Shown: positions 32,068 to 43,929, numbered from the stretch's first letter. The stretch: 64,000 bases of DNA from Imbricaverruca yamaguchii (GCA_034440575.1 JAOTOL010001656.1:3102501-3166500), one strand, 5' to 3'. Program-made: numbers and translations. The notes: generated by a model from the letters alone, not told the origin.

Positions 32068-32865
32068 CTACCAAGTGAACCCCCCTGGCAGTTTTTTGCT
32101 GAAAATATCTTCGCCTTGGGATACCTTCATGGTGGTCGCAATATCTTCACACCAGTCCAAGGAATACCTGCCGCTTTGCCGCCGCTCGTATCCCGCCTGG
32201 CGAAGCACTTGAGCAGGTGGTGCCTCCGTAAGGTTGCCTGCTCTCAGTTGATTTTCTGGGGCCTCGTCCAACAGCATACCACGTGCTTGGTATACTCCAT
32301 GCACGTTTACCATATCTGCAGGTGATCTTCGGTCTTTTCCAGTCAGTCGGCGGTGAGAAAAGAAGTCGCCATGACGTGGTGATACTTATTTAATGACTGT
32401 GACATCAAGCAGTTTGGACGTTGTCTCTTCCGGATGGTTTTCCATGTGCAGTCGATAAGTGTGGCAGCCAGGGATTTTACAGCGCGCGCTAGCCGTGAAG
32501 AACGGTCCAGTGCATTTGCGCGATTCTTGTTTTTTGATCCGTCGGGTTTTGAAGACAAGGATGCATGCAGGCTTTAGTATCTCCATCAGTTTTCTGTTCA
32601 TGACTTTTGTCCACCCTTCTCTTATTTCTCCGTCATAAATTTCGTTCCAGGTGCGTCTGGAAATAGTCATTATGGTGGACTGCGAATGGGCTGATTTACG
32701 GTAGTCGAAATCTCTACTTGGGCTGGGCATCGGTGTCCTGGGTGAACAGTTGCTATCTGGTGTCGGCATCCTCGGTTTGTGTGTGTTTTCCGATGTCCTG
32801 GGCTGGTGGATGGTTTCTGGTGTTCTGGGCGTGTGGATTTTTTCTGGTGTCCCGGGTGCGTACAT
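32068..32865 (-). pseudogene. Transposase N-terminal region (Pro-rich tail, zinc-like segment)
   Basis: One frame with a single stop at about 32385. The first part (32386-32865) begins with Thr/Pro-rich repeats (GTPEKIHTPRTPETIHQPR), then WNEIYDGEIREGW and the Cys/His cluster KCTGPFFTASARCKIPGC followed by HTYRLHM. That cluster resembles the N-terminal metal-binding region preceding the DDE domain in NOF-like transposases. The second part (32068-32313) has VYQARGMLLDEAPENQL and VLRQAGYERRQSGRYSLDW, likely a DNA-binding linker. Family assignment is inference. Confidence 0.6.
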
Positions 32866-32939
32866 GCCTTCTGGTGCCCTAGCTGCTTGAATAATAAGCT
32901 AGCTGCCCTAGCTGCTAGCTGGTGTCCGGGGTCAACGTC

Positions 32940-33827
32940 CTTGCTGAACATTCAGCGTCCTTGACCTCTGGAGGTCAAAGTTTTCAATGTGATGCGATAT
33001 GACTGCCACTACTGTAATCAGCGAACCGAGTTATATATGTATGCAAGGATTCATGAGAATCGCAGGGGTCCGGGTTGTGAACGAATCTGAATCCCAATGG
33101 TCCAATGTAAATATGGTGGAAATACATTTGGCTCTGGAGGGCTTATTTTTTAATGTGACGCAAAGCGATTTTCACCATTGAAATCAGCGCAGTGAAGAGC
33201 ATACAATAGCACATCTTGGTCCAAATCGTAGGGGTCCGGGGTCAACGTCCTTGCTGAATAACCAGCGTCCTTGACCTCTGGAGGTAAAAGTTTCCAATGT
33301 GATGCGAAATGACTGCCACTGCTGTACTCAGCGAGTCGAGTACTATATGTATGCAAGGATTCATGAGAATCGCAGGGTCCGGTTCGACGATGTCGAACCT
33401 CGATGACCACTGGAGGTCAAGGTTTTCAATGTGACGGTAAATCAATGGTACCATTGTGATGAACATTATTTGCTCTATCAATGTGCAAACTTTTGCAAAA
33501 ATCGCAGGGGTCCGGTTGAATGACCTTGAAATTCAATTGCCTCTGGAGGTCAAACTTCTCAATGTGATGGAATATAAATGCTGCCGCTGTAATAAGCACA
33601 CATAGTAATACATGTGTGCAATCTGTCGTCGAAATCGTAGGGGTCCGGATTGACGACCTTGAAATAATTTGACCTTTGGAAGTCAAAGTTCTTAATGTGA
33701 CGGGAAGTAACTGACACCCCTGTGATTAGCACTATTAGTACTACATGTGTACAAGGTTTTAGCGAAATCGTAGGGGTCCGGGTTCGAATGTAAATCCGAA
33801 TGTGAATCCGAATATGAAGCTGTCTTG
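32940..33827. repeat. Right arm of Foldback-like element: tandem units, inverted relative to the left arm
   Basis: Six units marked by AATGTGA words near 32987, 33151, 33296, 33427, 33560 and 33694. They contain GACCTCTGGAGGTCAAAG and the CGTAGGGGTCCGG word that are reverse complements of the left-arm units. It is about 300 bp shorter than the left arm, so one or two units have been gained or lost. The nearest left-arm pairs differ by only a few bases per unit. Confidence 0.9.
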
Positions 33828-33837
33828 TTAAAACCGG

Positions 33838-34343
33838 CCGCTATTCCGTGCTTTCACTTGCCCGCCGCAAGGTGGGCTGATACGCAAACAGCTGTTGGTT
33901 TCCGATCCGGTAGTACATGATCCATGCTTGGGCCTCATTGGCGATTGTGCCGATGGATAATTCTTATCAAGTACTGGTCTTATATGCCGCATTTGATATC
34001 TGTCAAAGTGCTCATATCATGTAAACAAACCGCTGTTCATGAAGTACCAACATGCCATTAAATTACACCCGGTCAACGATTTCATTCGCTACTGAAAGCT
34101 GGGACATTGTTCTCTGCTGTTGTTCAATGGGAAGGCCCAGTGTTGTCTGCCACCAGTTGAACCTTGAACATTGTTTTCAGATTGTCATTGCTTCTTGTTT
34201 CAGTTGAAAAAAATGAAGCCTGTTCATGATGAATCTATAACTTACCGTATAAAACTTGAGCTATCTTGGAAATAGTGCATTTTGTCTCTGAATCAGTTGT
34301 TAAAAGAAGAACCGTGGTTGCATCTCAGCAGCATAGAAGAGTG
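33838..34343 (+). promoter_or_regulatory. Presumed 5' flank of the zinc-finger gene
   Basis: About 500 bp between the Foldback-like element and the start codon. No TATA box or other site is convincing. The region must hold the 5' untranslated sequence and perhaps the promoter unless a further upstream exon exists. Confidence 0.35.
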
Positions 34344-34392
34344 ATGGATGCCTTTGAAGACAATGCTATCATGAAAATTAAAGACGAATTTG
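34344..34392 (+). CDS. C2H2 zinc-finger gene, exon 1 (start codon)
   Basis: ATG in context GTGATGG, then MDAFEDNAIMKIKDEF and one extra base before the donor GGTAAGATAT (phase 1). KIKDE fits the sumoylation consensus (hydrophobic-Lys-x-Glu/Asp) loosely as IKDE. Short acidic first exons that splice in phase 1 to a distant finger exon are common for arthropod C2H2 genes. Assigned because phases and reading frame join perfectly with exons 2-4. Confidence 0.75.
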
Positions 34393-34820
34393 GTAAGATA
34401 TATTTTTATGTTTAGGCATTAATGTGTTGTTTCTCAGTTGCACAAATTCCACCTTTGTAGCTAGATCCCGGATCTGTGCCACCATCAAAATAGGCCTGGA
34501 TGTGTACTGGCATCACACTACTTCTGATTTCACAGTTGTGCACCTGAACATCACATCATTGTTGGCAAAAGTGTGGTGCATTGATTATCTGGAATGGGTT
34601 GCTGGTGCATTTTATATCAGATCAGCCAGTGCACTTCACTCCATAATTTTGTATTGAGACCAAAATTTGCTCATAGGGTAGTCTAGCTCTGAATACAGTT
34701 ATATAATTATCAGTCTAATTTAGCAAAGTATTTTAGGTATAACCTCTTGCATTATTTTTAGGTCAAATAACATGGGTTGGTTTGACCATGCAGATATCAA
34801 TAAGAAGCAGAAAGGATGGC

Positions 34821-34823
<3 letters not shown>

Positions 34824-34881
<58 letters not shown>
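34824..34881. repeat. (TA)n microsatellite
   Basis: About 58 bp of alternating TA. Confidence 0.98.
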
Positions 34882-34886
<5 letters not shown>

Positions 34887-35552
34887 AAGGATCCATTGAA
34901 ACATATCCAAAATAGAATATCAGTCTTTCCTGCATTTGACCTTGTGACATCCTGTGACTCTAGCCCATCAAAATTGACAAATTTGATGGTGGAAATATAA
35001 GTGGCATGGTTTTGCTGGTCAAACAAAAAATATTATAAATATCTGATATGGCTGCACTCTCCATGACTGTGATTTTGCTTTTTCTTGGTAGAATGAATTT
35101 CATGTAAGCATTCCTTCATTGGGAAGCTACATGTGGTAGAGCTATGGCATGTAGACATATGATTGGAAAATGTTTTTCTAAGAACATTTCTACCCATTTA
35201 ATGTAGATCTTATAGTTAAAGGCTTCTCTTAAGCTTAAAGGTCTCTCAAACTTAAAGGTTTCTCTAAAACTTAAAGATCACTAGTTACCAATAGGTCACC
35301 CATAGGTTTGTTTATGTATGTGATGTAAGTGTATTTTGAACAACTGAATGTGTTCAATAACAAACATGGAAATAATGTAACCTGACCCTTTTAAGGCAGG
35401 TTCTATTACCTACATATTGCATCTGGTGAAGTAGATAGGTATCCATTGCAAACATGAGGATCACTTTGTGTCAGCAATCAGTATCAGGCAGGTTTATCAT
35501 TTTGTACTGAAGAAAAAGCATTATTTATCTGTGGACTGCTGATTACTATGTT

Positions 35553-36419
35553 TTAACCCATGCCATCTTGGGGAGTCTTCAACCCCCCTCCCTAGGGTTT
35601 TCCACAGATGGCAAAAAAACGATGTGCAGCAGCATGCCAGGATTTCGCATACCTTTTCCCACATCAATTTGGCATGTGTGTGTGTGTGATTGAATTTTGC
35701 CAGCCTGCCACCACCTGGTAATATTGGCTGGTTGGCATGTTGTGTAATAATTTAAGTCAGGTCATGTACGGTCAACAAGTTGGTCTAGGTCAAGTGAGGT
35801 CACCTCCAAAAATGTTCAACCAGTTACCATGATTTGATGGGTGCATATTTTTTTATCAAACTTTCAGAGTGTGCTTATCTTAAGGGATGCAACAAAACAC
35901 ACCAGAGGAACTTTTCATGCTTTCCCATTTTGTATTACTTATTAGTTTTGCATATTTGCCCATTAGAGTTCAAATCAAAGATTGTGGCTAAAGTAAGCAT
36001 TTTTTTTTACTGGAGCAAGCTGACTTTCAGTCCACTACCCATTAGAAAATGTAATGAAAGAAAACCTGAAAACTGAATTTTCAAATTTCACCAAATAAAA
36101 GTGGATTTTTGGGTGGGAAAATGTTATGGTCCTGGTCGATTTCCCTGTCCTTTTCCGATTCCAAATCAATTTTTTCCTCAATTTCCCCCCAAAATGAACT
36201 CCCCAGAGCCAACAACATGATGCAAGTCATGAAAATCTAGCCCCCTAGTGATGTCACTTTTGTGTATTTTTGGGGGTGTCAGGCCCTATTTGTTGAGCAC
36301 TTTCTGATGACACCTCTTTCGTTTGTGTGTGATATTTACCTTCGAGATTAGAGAGGGATTCCTATCAACCCTCCTGAGACTGGGTGTGAAAATTTGACCG
36401 GAGAGATGGGGATGGTTAA
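35553..36419 (-). mobile_element. TTAA-type (piggyBac-like) element, copy A
   Basis: Bounded by TTAA on both sides (35553-35556, 36416-36419). Left end after TTAA reads CCCATGCCATCTTGGGG. Right end complement reads CCATCCCCATCTCTCC. Internal landmarks shared with the other copies, in minus orientation, include the CATTTTCCCACATCAATTTGGCATG type word, GGTCAACAAGTT and AGTGAGGTCACCTCCAAAAA. A (GT)n expansion lies at 35685-35697. About 867 bp with no transposase. Confidence 0.85.
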
Positions 36420-36707
36420 AGGCAAATACAAGCTGAGGTGTTAATCTCAGGTATATCTCCCCTCTTATCCCACCCATGCTTCTTACATATATCTATAGTC
36501 CCCTTCCATTCATATCTCAATTCTCTCCATCCTACATTGATGCTGGAGGACAAAATAAGGGTCGACATCGGGAAGGAAACAAGAACAGGCTTAGCAGAGC
36601 AGGAAAAAGTGTATGAATCAGTTTTTGAAAGGTAGAAAGATGTGTGTTTCTTTTTTGCTTAGCACCTAAACACTACGAGCACTTGTGATAGTCACATGTC
36701 AATTCTT

Positions 36708-39275
36708 ATTATTGACATACACTTCACTTAAAAGCGCCGCCTAGGGCCCGGATGGGGTGCATAATGAACTGTTGAAGCATTTGCCAGCGGAGGTGATCAC
36801 GTTGCTCTTACGTGCCTTCAACAATTTATGGGAACTCGACCTATTCCCTCCAATGTGGAGGGATGCCACGGTTGTCCCGATACTAAAACCTGGCAAAACT
36901 GGCACTGACCCTTTAGACTACCGACCGATTTCTTTGACGTCTGCTTTGTGCAAGTTATTTGGGAAAATGATATATACCCGTCTTTCGTGGTTTCTTGAAA
37001 AAGATGATCTCACGAATTGTCAATGCGGCTTTCGAAAAAACAGAAGTGCAATAGACCATATTGTGTCACTAGACACCGAGGTGAGGGTGGCCTTCCAGAG
37101 AAAGCGCTACCTAGGTGCAGTCTTCTTTGACATTCAAAAAGCGTATGACACCACCTGGCGCCACGGAATTCTCCTGAAACATTTCAAGAAGGGAATCCGT
37201 GGCCACATGGGCAACTTTTTACAAAACTTTTGAAAGAACGAAGATTTCGAATACGCATCGGGAATCACCTCTCCCGATGGTTCGTACAAGAAAACGGCGT
37301 ACCACAGGGAAGCGTACTCAGTGTACCGTTATTCGGCATCATGATAGACGACATAGGTGATTCTATCCCGCCGACCATGGGACGTTCACTTTTCGTAGAT
37401 GATTTTGCTATTTGGTCTTGCGCCTCAAAAACACCAACCTTGCAAAGAAAGCTGCAACTAGCAGTTGCAAGCCTGGAAAAGTGGGCGAATAGAAATGGAT
37501 TTTCGTTCTCAGCAACAAAAACTGTCGCCCTCCACTTTTGCCGTCGTCGGTGTTGTCAGGATATGCAAATTAAATTGTATGGTAAGGATGTGCCCGTCCA
37601 GCCCGTCGTGCGATTTTTGGGAGTGGAATTCGACCGACGTCTTACATATAAGCAGCACCTAAAGACCCTGCGTGGAAGGTGTTTTAATGCACTGAACATA
37701 TTGGAATGCGTTGCCCGTACTTCTTATGGCGCAGATCGAGATACACTTATGTTGTTATATCGTTCTTTGATACGCTCAAAGCTCGATTACGCCAGTTTTA
37801 TCTATGACGGCACAGCTGCATCTAACAAACGCTCACTTGATACCGTTCATCATGCGGCTATCCGTATAACAACAGGAGCATTTCGTACCTCACCAAAGTC
37901 AAGTCTTCTAGTCGAGGCACACGAGCCCTCTTTGCCTGCGCAGAGAAAGGCTGGGAATGCGCTACGCCTGCAAGCTTCGCCAGTTCCCTGATCACCCCGC
38001 TTACTTACATGTTTTCTCGAGACGGTTGTCGACCATTTTCTCCACAGATCGAATGTTGAGTATTGCTCCGTTCGGTGTGCGCATACGTAAGCTTTTCCAA
38101 GAAAGCCAAATTAGACTCCAAGGAATCCGGAAAATTGACAACATGGAGACCCCACCATGGGAGTTGGTCGCACCCAAGGTGGATTTTTCCCTCGCTAAGA
38201 CCAAACAAAACTGATGTCGCTCCAGAAGAGTTCCGCTCACTTGCTCTGGAACACATCGAGTCATTTCATGGACGGGTGACGACATATACCGATGGTTCTC
38301 AAACGGAGGATGGTGTTGGCAGCGCATTTATTTGCGGCTCGGTCACTCGATCATTTTCCCTCCCGAAGTACGCATCTGTGTATTCGTCAGAGCTCGTCGC
38401 CATTTTGAAAGCGCTCTGCTATATTGAAGTGTCAGCGGGTGACCGTCATGTGATTTTCACTGACTCCTTGAGCAGTCTTTTAGCCGTCAACACATTTTAT
38501 CCCTCCAACGGACTTGTGCGTGATATCCTAAAGTGTCTCACCGCTGTGCACCGCTTGGGACGGCGAGTGGTTCTGTGTTGGCTTCCTGGCCATGTTGGAA
38601 TTGCTGGGAATGAGTTAGCGGACGCTGCGGCGAGACGAGCAGTGCATGCCCCGTGCACTCGATCGCTACCGCTTCCCACCACGGATCATTACCGACAGAT
38701 CTCCATCTTTCTCCTCAACAAGTGGCAAACAATGTGGGACGCAACCCAACCGAACAAGCTGAAAGCCATCAAGCCACGTTTGGAACCATGGGGTTCGTCC
38801 AGTCGTATGTTTAGGAAAGAACAGGTGACTTTGTGTCGTCTTCGGATTGGCCACACTTACGCCACACACGGTTACATGCTGTGCGGTGGCGACAGACCCC
38901 AGTGCGCCAGATGTCGATCACCACTGACGTCCACCATGTTCTGATCTCGTGTCCTTTATATGCTGACCAACGCAGACGCTATTTTGGATCTCTCCGTGCG
39001 GCCTCTCTTAGCAGTGTTCTTTCCAACAGCTCTCCCATTGTCCAATCAGGACAACTGATTGATTTCTTATCCGAAGCGTCGTTTTCAGCTATATACACAC
39101 CTCGCCGATAACCACGACGTGTACACTTCGTAACAGATTAAAAACTGTGTCCGCGTGTTGACGGTGGGTACCGCTTCTAACGGCACCACCATGATTATAT
39201 AAGTTATGGGCGCAATATGACCAGAGTAGTCGAAGCGCCCGAAAGCCCAAATAACTAACTAATTATTGACATACA
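36708..39275 (+). mobile_element. RNase H-bearing LINE (5'-truncated) with 14-bp target duplication
   Basis: ATTATTGACATACA flanks the element at 36708-36721 and 39262-39275. The body starts inside the RT domain (PDGVHNELLKHLP). RT frames: 36757-37233 with YRPISLTSALCKLFGKM and motif A FFDIQKAYDTTW; 37230-37991 with motif B GVPQGSVLSVPLF and motif C FVDDFAI. The RNase H frame 38063-38944 has TYTDGS (D77), YSSELVA (E110), FTDSLS (D134) and GHVGIAGNELAD (D187). Frameshifts separate them. The tail contains the GGGCGC..GCGCCC hairpin and ends in CCCAAATAACTAACTA. Confidence 0.93.
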
Positions 39276-40414
39276 AGGTAAATAACAAAACAAAAATGTT
39301 GCTGAAGTATTTGTATGCCTCATTGGAAATGTGAGCATCCTCACATTGGGTGCAGCTTTGTGTGTGAAATTTCAAATTCAGAATACATACTTGATAAGAA
39401 ATGAAATAGCATATGCCATGTAGAGGTAGCTAGATAGTAAACCAGTTCTGATGATGCACAAATCGTCGCCTAAAATATGAACAAGCTTAAGCGAAGACAC
39501 ACGTTCCCTAGGCTGCTTTTTGCTTTTCTTTAAAGCGCGGACATGGGAATAGAGCACGTCGCACTATAAGCAACACGTCGAAATTGCCACAGATTGGCTT
39601 TCCATCGACAATTTGTATATGTAGAGTGTGTGCCCTATGCTTAACCCAGCGACTACTGTTCCATTCCACCTTGATTCTTTTACTGATGGCTCCCACCAGG
39701 CACCTTTTCGAAGTTTAACTTATCAATGGAATCACATGCTTCCTGTCATCTAAGCCCAGAGATGTTGATTGCTGGATAAAGATGTGTGGTAGGGAGGGGA
39801 CCTGCACGAGTGCAAGGCTTTCTCGCTGCCCTTGCAGTTCTGGATCCATCCTATCATACATACCCATGACAGGATTGCTGGTGTTTTAGGGACTGCATGT
39901 GAACAAGCTATATCGGACCACCTCCGCTTTACTGGTGTTCCGACAGGTTCGTGTCTATCGTAATTGGAGTGAGCTCCCAAAGCGGAGAGGGTAGTAATTG
40001 TACGCCCATGAGTCATGCTGTGGAAACGTTTGGGAGGAGGGCGCTACACATGACAAGTGGGTCAGCTCTCAGCCTTTGACTCCTCCCTCAGTAATGCTTA
40101 AGCAATGGGAGATGCGACTTGAGTAGGGAGGTAGGAGGGCACGTCCCCTGCAGTTCGCATATTAGAGGACACCATGAGGCAGTAGCATGACCTTTCTTAA
40201 ATGTCTCACTTAATGTGTGGTATTTGAGTTGCAGCATATCCCGTTCAGTTTGTCTCACAACTCTCTTTTTTTTTTTCTTCTTTTTTTTTTTTTTTTTTTA
40301 AACTCTTCTAACTCTCCTTCGTTCCCCACGTTTTGCTGTGAAGGGAAAGTTCCGTAGGACCACAGTATGCCTCTGACTCCGAAAGTGAACTGCATTAATG
40401 TACTTGTTTTCCAG

Positions 40415-40492
40415 GTTGCCAGCCTGAAGCACGTGACGGACGTGCGGAGATGAAGGCAGAAATATCAAGTTCACCATTCTACATTTTGCCAG
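40415..40492 (+). CDS. Zinc-finger gene exon 2
   Basis: 78 nt, phase 1 in and out: after TTTTCCAG it reads (G)CQPEARDGRAEMKAEI and SSSPFYILP and ends CCAG before GTACCC. No domain. It lengthens the acidic N-terminal region. Exact phase match with exons 1 and 3 supports it. Confidence 0.7.
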
Positions 40493-41506
40493 GTACCCGA
40501 CCTCAATTGGGAATTAAATATATTCTCATTGCAGGGTTGCACTGTTCAGATACTGTTCAGACAAGTGTTCAGTTGGGATGCATTTGCTTGCTTGTGCATT
40601 TAGAAGCAGACCAAGCACCACCATTTTATGTAATGGATTCATACTTGAACAACTCACGAAGATTGCAGGTGCAGTCAGTGTAGGACGATTGCATGTTGAT
40701 TCGTCCTGGTGGGACAACAATCACATTGGTTTCCAATACATGCATCCAGCACTTTGTATATACTCCTCACACCAATGTGGGTAGTCCCCAATAAAAAGGA
40801 AGTATTTAAAAATAGGGCGGACAACTTTTTTTTGTTGTAAAATCTTGTTTTGAGTTATAATTAGTGGTGGATTGGATGAGATTTCTGTCAAATAGGTGTG
40901 CACTGTACATGTTCTTTTAAGCAGGCATGGATGGAGTCTGAAAATTAAGGTAGCGCACTCAAGCCACATGTGTCACATGGGATCGAGTGAATAGCGCTGG
41001 ATAGGTGAAATAGACAGACATTGGTGAGTGTATGGGATGCTGGTGGATGTATTCTTTGCAATTAGGGGTATGGTGTTGTTTGGGGCGATGAATGCTTGTT
41101 CTGGGACAATACTATCTTCCATTTGCAAACTTAACCTGGGTGGGCCCTTGTTGATCTTATTAAGTCTGATTACTTTGTGACTTTTATGACCATAGCCTAT
41201 CATTGAGGTGCATTGACTTCTGATCGGTTCTGGTTTTCTTTGCTCCCCATTATTGCATGTGTTGAAAGCTTCCTGATAATGTTTTTCATTTGCAAATTAG
41301 TTGATTTTCAAACCTGTCCATGTATGACCGATTTTGCCGGTCCAGAATATGAATGCATTTACATAAATAACACATTTGATCTTTTAGACGTTTCTTTTTT
41401 GGTTGTAACACTTCTGCTGGTTCCAATGGACTAGGAATTCACAATCCTATTGAATTATTTTTCCTCTTTCATCAGTATGTGTACTAAGTAGCGACCGTGT
41501 TTCCAG
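40493..41506 (+). other. Zinc-finger gene intron 2
   Basis: A 1.0-kb intron, GTACCC to GTTTCCAG. No repeats or genes recognised. Confidence 0.65.
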
Positions 41507-41599
41507 ATGATCCGCCAAGCATCAAGGTTGAGCCAGATATTGTGTCAAGTATTGATCAGAAGTCTATCATCAATTGGAATGCTTGTACCTTTTCAGGAG
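41507..41599 (+). CDS. Zinc-finger gene exon 3
   Basis: 93 nt, phase 1 in and out: reads DDPPSIKVEPDIVSSID and QKSIINWNACTFSG, then donor GTAAGG. IKVEPD is a clean sumoylation consensus (IKVE) of the kind found in many transcriptional repressors. Phases agree with both neighbours. Confidence 0.75.
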
Positions 41600-41795
41600 G
41601 TAAGGTTTTGAGATTGACAGTTTTGTAATTGTGTATTAATCACTGGCAAGAAAACATCCAAGTCTGAAGATAATCATATCAACATTGGATGCTGATTCCT
41701 CGCTGTAAATATCATTGGGTTAACACCTTTTTTATCGAGAAGAATGTCCCAGTACCCCACTGGTTACCTTGTTCACGACAAGTGTATTTCGTTGT

Positions 41796-41853
41796 TATTG
41801 AATCATTATCTGGGCTTACGGGCGCGCCGACTACGAGGACATTTAGCGCCCAT
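41796..41853 (-). repeat. LINE 3'-tail fragment
   Basis: Minus strand ATGGGCGCTAAATGTCC, GTAGTCGGCGCGCCC, then AAGCCCAGATAATGATT: the hairpin tail of the RNase H LINE family, with no coding part attached. Confidence 0.7.
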
Positions 41854-42111
41854 GTCTTTCGTTGTTGCCGCTGCATTAGAACTGCTCAGTGGCGTATGCT
41901 TGTATCTAGTCGACATTACACAAAAGTAATCATTTTGTTGAAAAATGTATATCGTTTGGTATCAAAGCACTGATTTACCAAATGTACAGACATCCTAAAT
42001 TAGTGCTGACCGAAGGTGGAGCAAGCGAGATGTAGGTGTGAATTTGCTTGTGGTAAACCAATTAACTTTTGCTTGCCACCTCTGTTTACTGAATTGACTT
42101 CCACAATTGCC

Positions 42112-42352
<241 letters not shown>

Positions 42353-43085
42353 TTCAGAATAAAATGCATGATGTCCTGAAGTCCATCTGAAGCACCGACC
42401 CAGATGGGAAATTATTCATACAGCCCATAAGTGACATCTGAATTTCCATCCCTAGAGGGGTGAAATAGCCAGCCATGAGAATATCCATTCCTGAGAAAGC
42501 CCTGGTGACGCCAGTGAAATAGCGCCTGCACACCCGCTTAGCAAGAAATTCCTTGTGGTGTATCTCAAGTGCCACCTTAATCACCAACTCTCAGAGGAAT
42601 ATGTCCTGTGAAACCCTGAATGTATACCTCCACAATTGCTCCCTAGACATGCATTTCTTGCTGACACCTTGCTGATTGAGAACCACATCAACCCCTTATG
42701 AACATTCCTGGTGACACCCCTGGGTTTTCAGTGCACCCAACTGGAGATGTTTTCCGGTACGTTTATGTGACGTCATAAACAGCTGACGGTGACATTGATT
42801 CCTTGGTGATATAAAGAGGGTATGAGGGGTAGTACATGAATGTTACCCTGCTTGTATTCCGTTATGTACATGGTAAAACTGTTGCTTGTCCACTTGCAGT
42901 ATATGTGCCTTCCTATGTATTGATATCTGAACAGTAAAATGACTTTTTCTAAACACAAATTTAGTTTAATTTGCTGCTTAATTATTTTTTGCCAGCTCAG
43001 TTGTACGGAAGAGGGAGCGTTTTCTATGAGATGTACATTAATTCATAGATCACGTCTATGAAAATTTGTATGGGCACAAATTATC

Positions 43086-43160
43086 AACACTGCACCCTGA
43101 ATCCCTAAATCCCAAATAACTGCACCCTAAAATAAAGCACCCTAAATCCCAACTAACTGA
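43086..43160 (+). repeat. Cluster of LINE 3'-tail fragments
   Basis: Three closely spaced variants of GCACCCTAAATCCCAAATAACT. These resemble repeated minimal tails of the RNase H LINE family or local slippage of one tail. Confidence 0.55.
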
Positions 43161-43679
43161 GAATTCCGGTGCGAAGTGGAGTTCTGGACCTGACCTCGCA
43201 AGGTCCACCAGAGCGAACCACCAGTGTCGCACCAGTCATCGGTGGGAAAGACGTGATGGGAAAACCTCCAATGGCTCGGAGGCTCGGGGCGCGAGGGCGC
43301 TCTCCGTCGGCGCCGCTCGCACTACCTGGCCTTCCTGTGAAAATAATTGGTCCACCTCTAATGCCAGTCCCAGTAACAAATCCACAACTTACACCACATA
43401 CTAACCGTAAGCGGATGCCCATCTCGCCACCGACCGCAGGGAATCCCCAGTCCCGTCCCCGCGCTGAATCGCCCGTGTAGAGGTACTTGCCTAGTCACCG
43501 AAACGTGTTGGATAGACGACCACACCAACGGGACTATGTGTTAACTGCACCGCATCGTATTTCATGAGCAGCGGACGGCGAAGATAAGTTTGAACTATGA
43601 TAGTATGCGGGAGATACGCCCCATTATGACAATGTTTTACCAGTATCATATTTTACTTCTGAGTTTTCATGAATAAGCT

Positions 43680-43745
43680 TGTTATGGGCGCTATACGACC
43701 ATTGCAGTTGATGCTCCTTTTAACCTGAACCAGCTAATTAGCTAA
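43680..43745 (+). repeat. LINE 3'-tail fragment
   Basis: TTATGGGCGCTATACGACC, then CTCCTTTTAACCTGAACC and AGCTAATTAGCTAAC: a diverged tail of the RNase H LINE family. Confidence 0.6.
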
Positions 43746-43929
43746 CTTTCACTTTGTACATGAAACATTACCACGAATTCAGTTGCTGTGGGGCGAATCG
43801 TGCAACACGGACGCAATTGTCCAAGAGGACAAAGAGGACAAAGACACGTCCCCTTCCTCTTCCTACCAGCGATTCTCACTCTGAGTTGACTTTTTCTACG
43901 AAGTAGCAGGCCAGCTCAGTTATATCTCA

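Larger units (their letters stand above)
27582..33828 (-). mobile_element. Foldback-like Mutator element with tandem-repeat arms, DDE transposase and Ulp1 protease
   Basis: A 6.2-kb element with inverted ends starting CAAGACAGCTTCA (27590) and ending TGAAGCTGTCTTG (33827). The arms (27590-28790 and 32940-33827) are internally built of tandem units of about 130-165 bp and are inverted relative to each other. The interior encodes, all on the minus strand, a Pro-rich N-terminus and zinc-like region (32386-32865), a DDE transposase in pieces (31090-32313) and a C48 cysteine protease (29952-31124). Long arms made of direct repeats define Foldback elements, and the transposase motifs fit the MuDR/Foldback superfamily. 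At least four disabling changes are visible, so this copy is dead. Confidence 0.85.
34393..40414 (+). other. Zinc-finger gene intron 1
   Basis: A 6.0-kb intron, GTAAGA to TTTTCCAG. It holds a (TA)n tract, TTAA-type element copy A and a 2.5-kb LINE with target duplication. The remaining parts (34882-35552, 36420-36707 and 39276-40414) show no gene. A T-rich tract sits at 40265-40300. Confidence 0.75.

Noticed and set aside
43169..43480. Plus-strand 103-residue Pro/Arg-rich frame
   Set aside because: No domain, no splice context with the zinc-finger exons, and flanked by LINE tail fragments. It may be LINE-derived, but I cannot support it.
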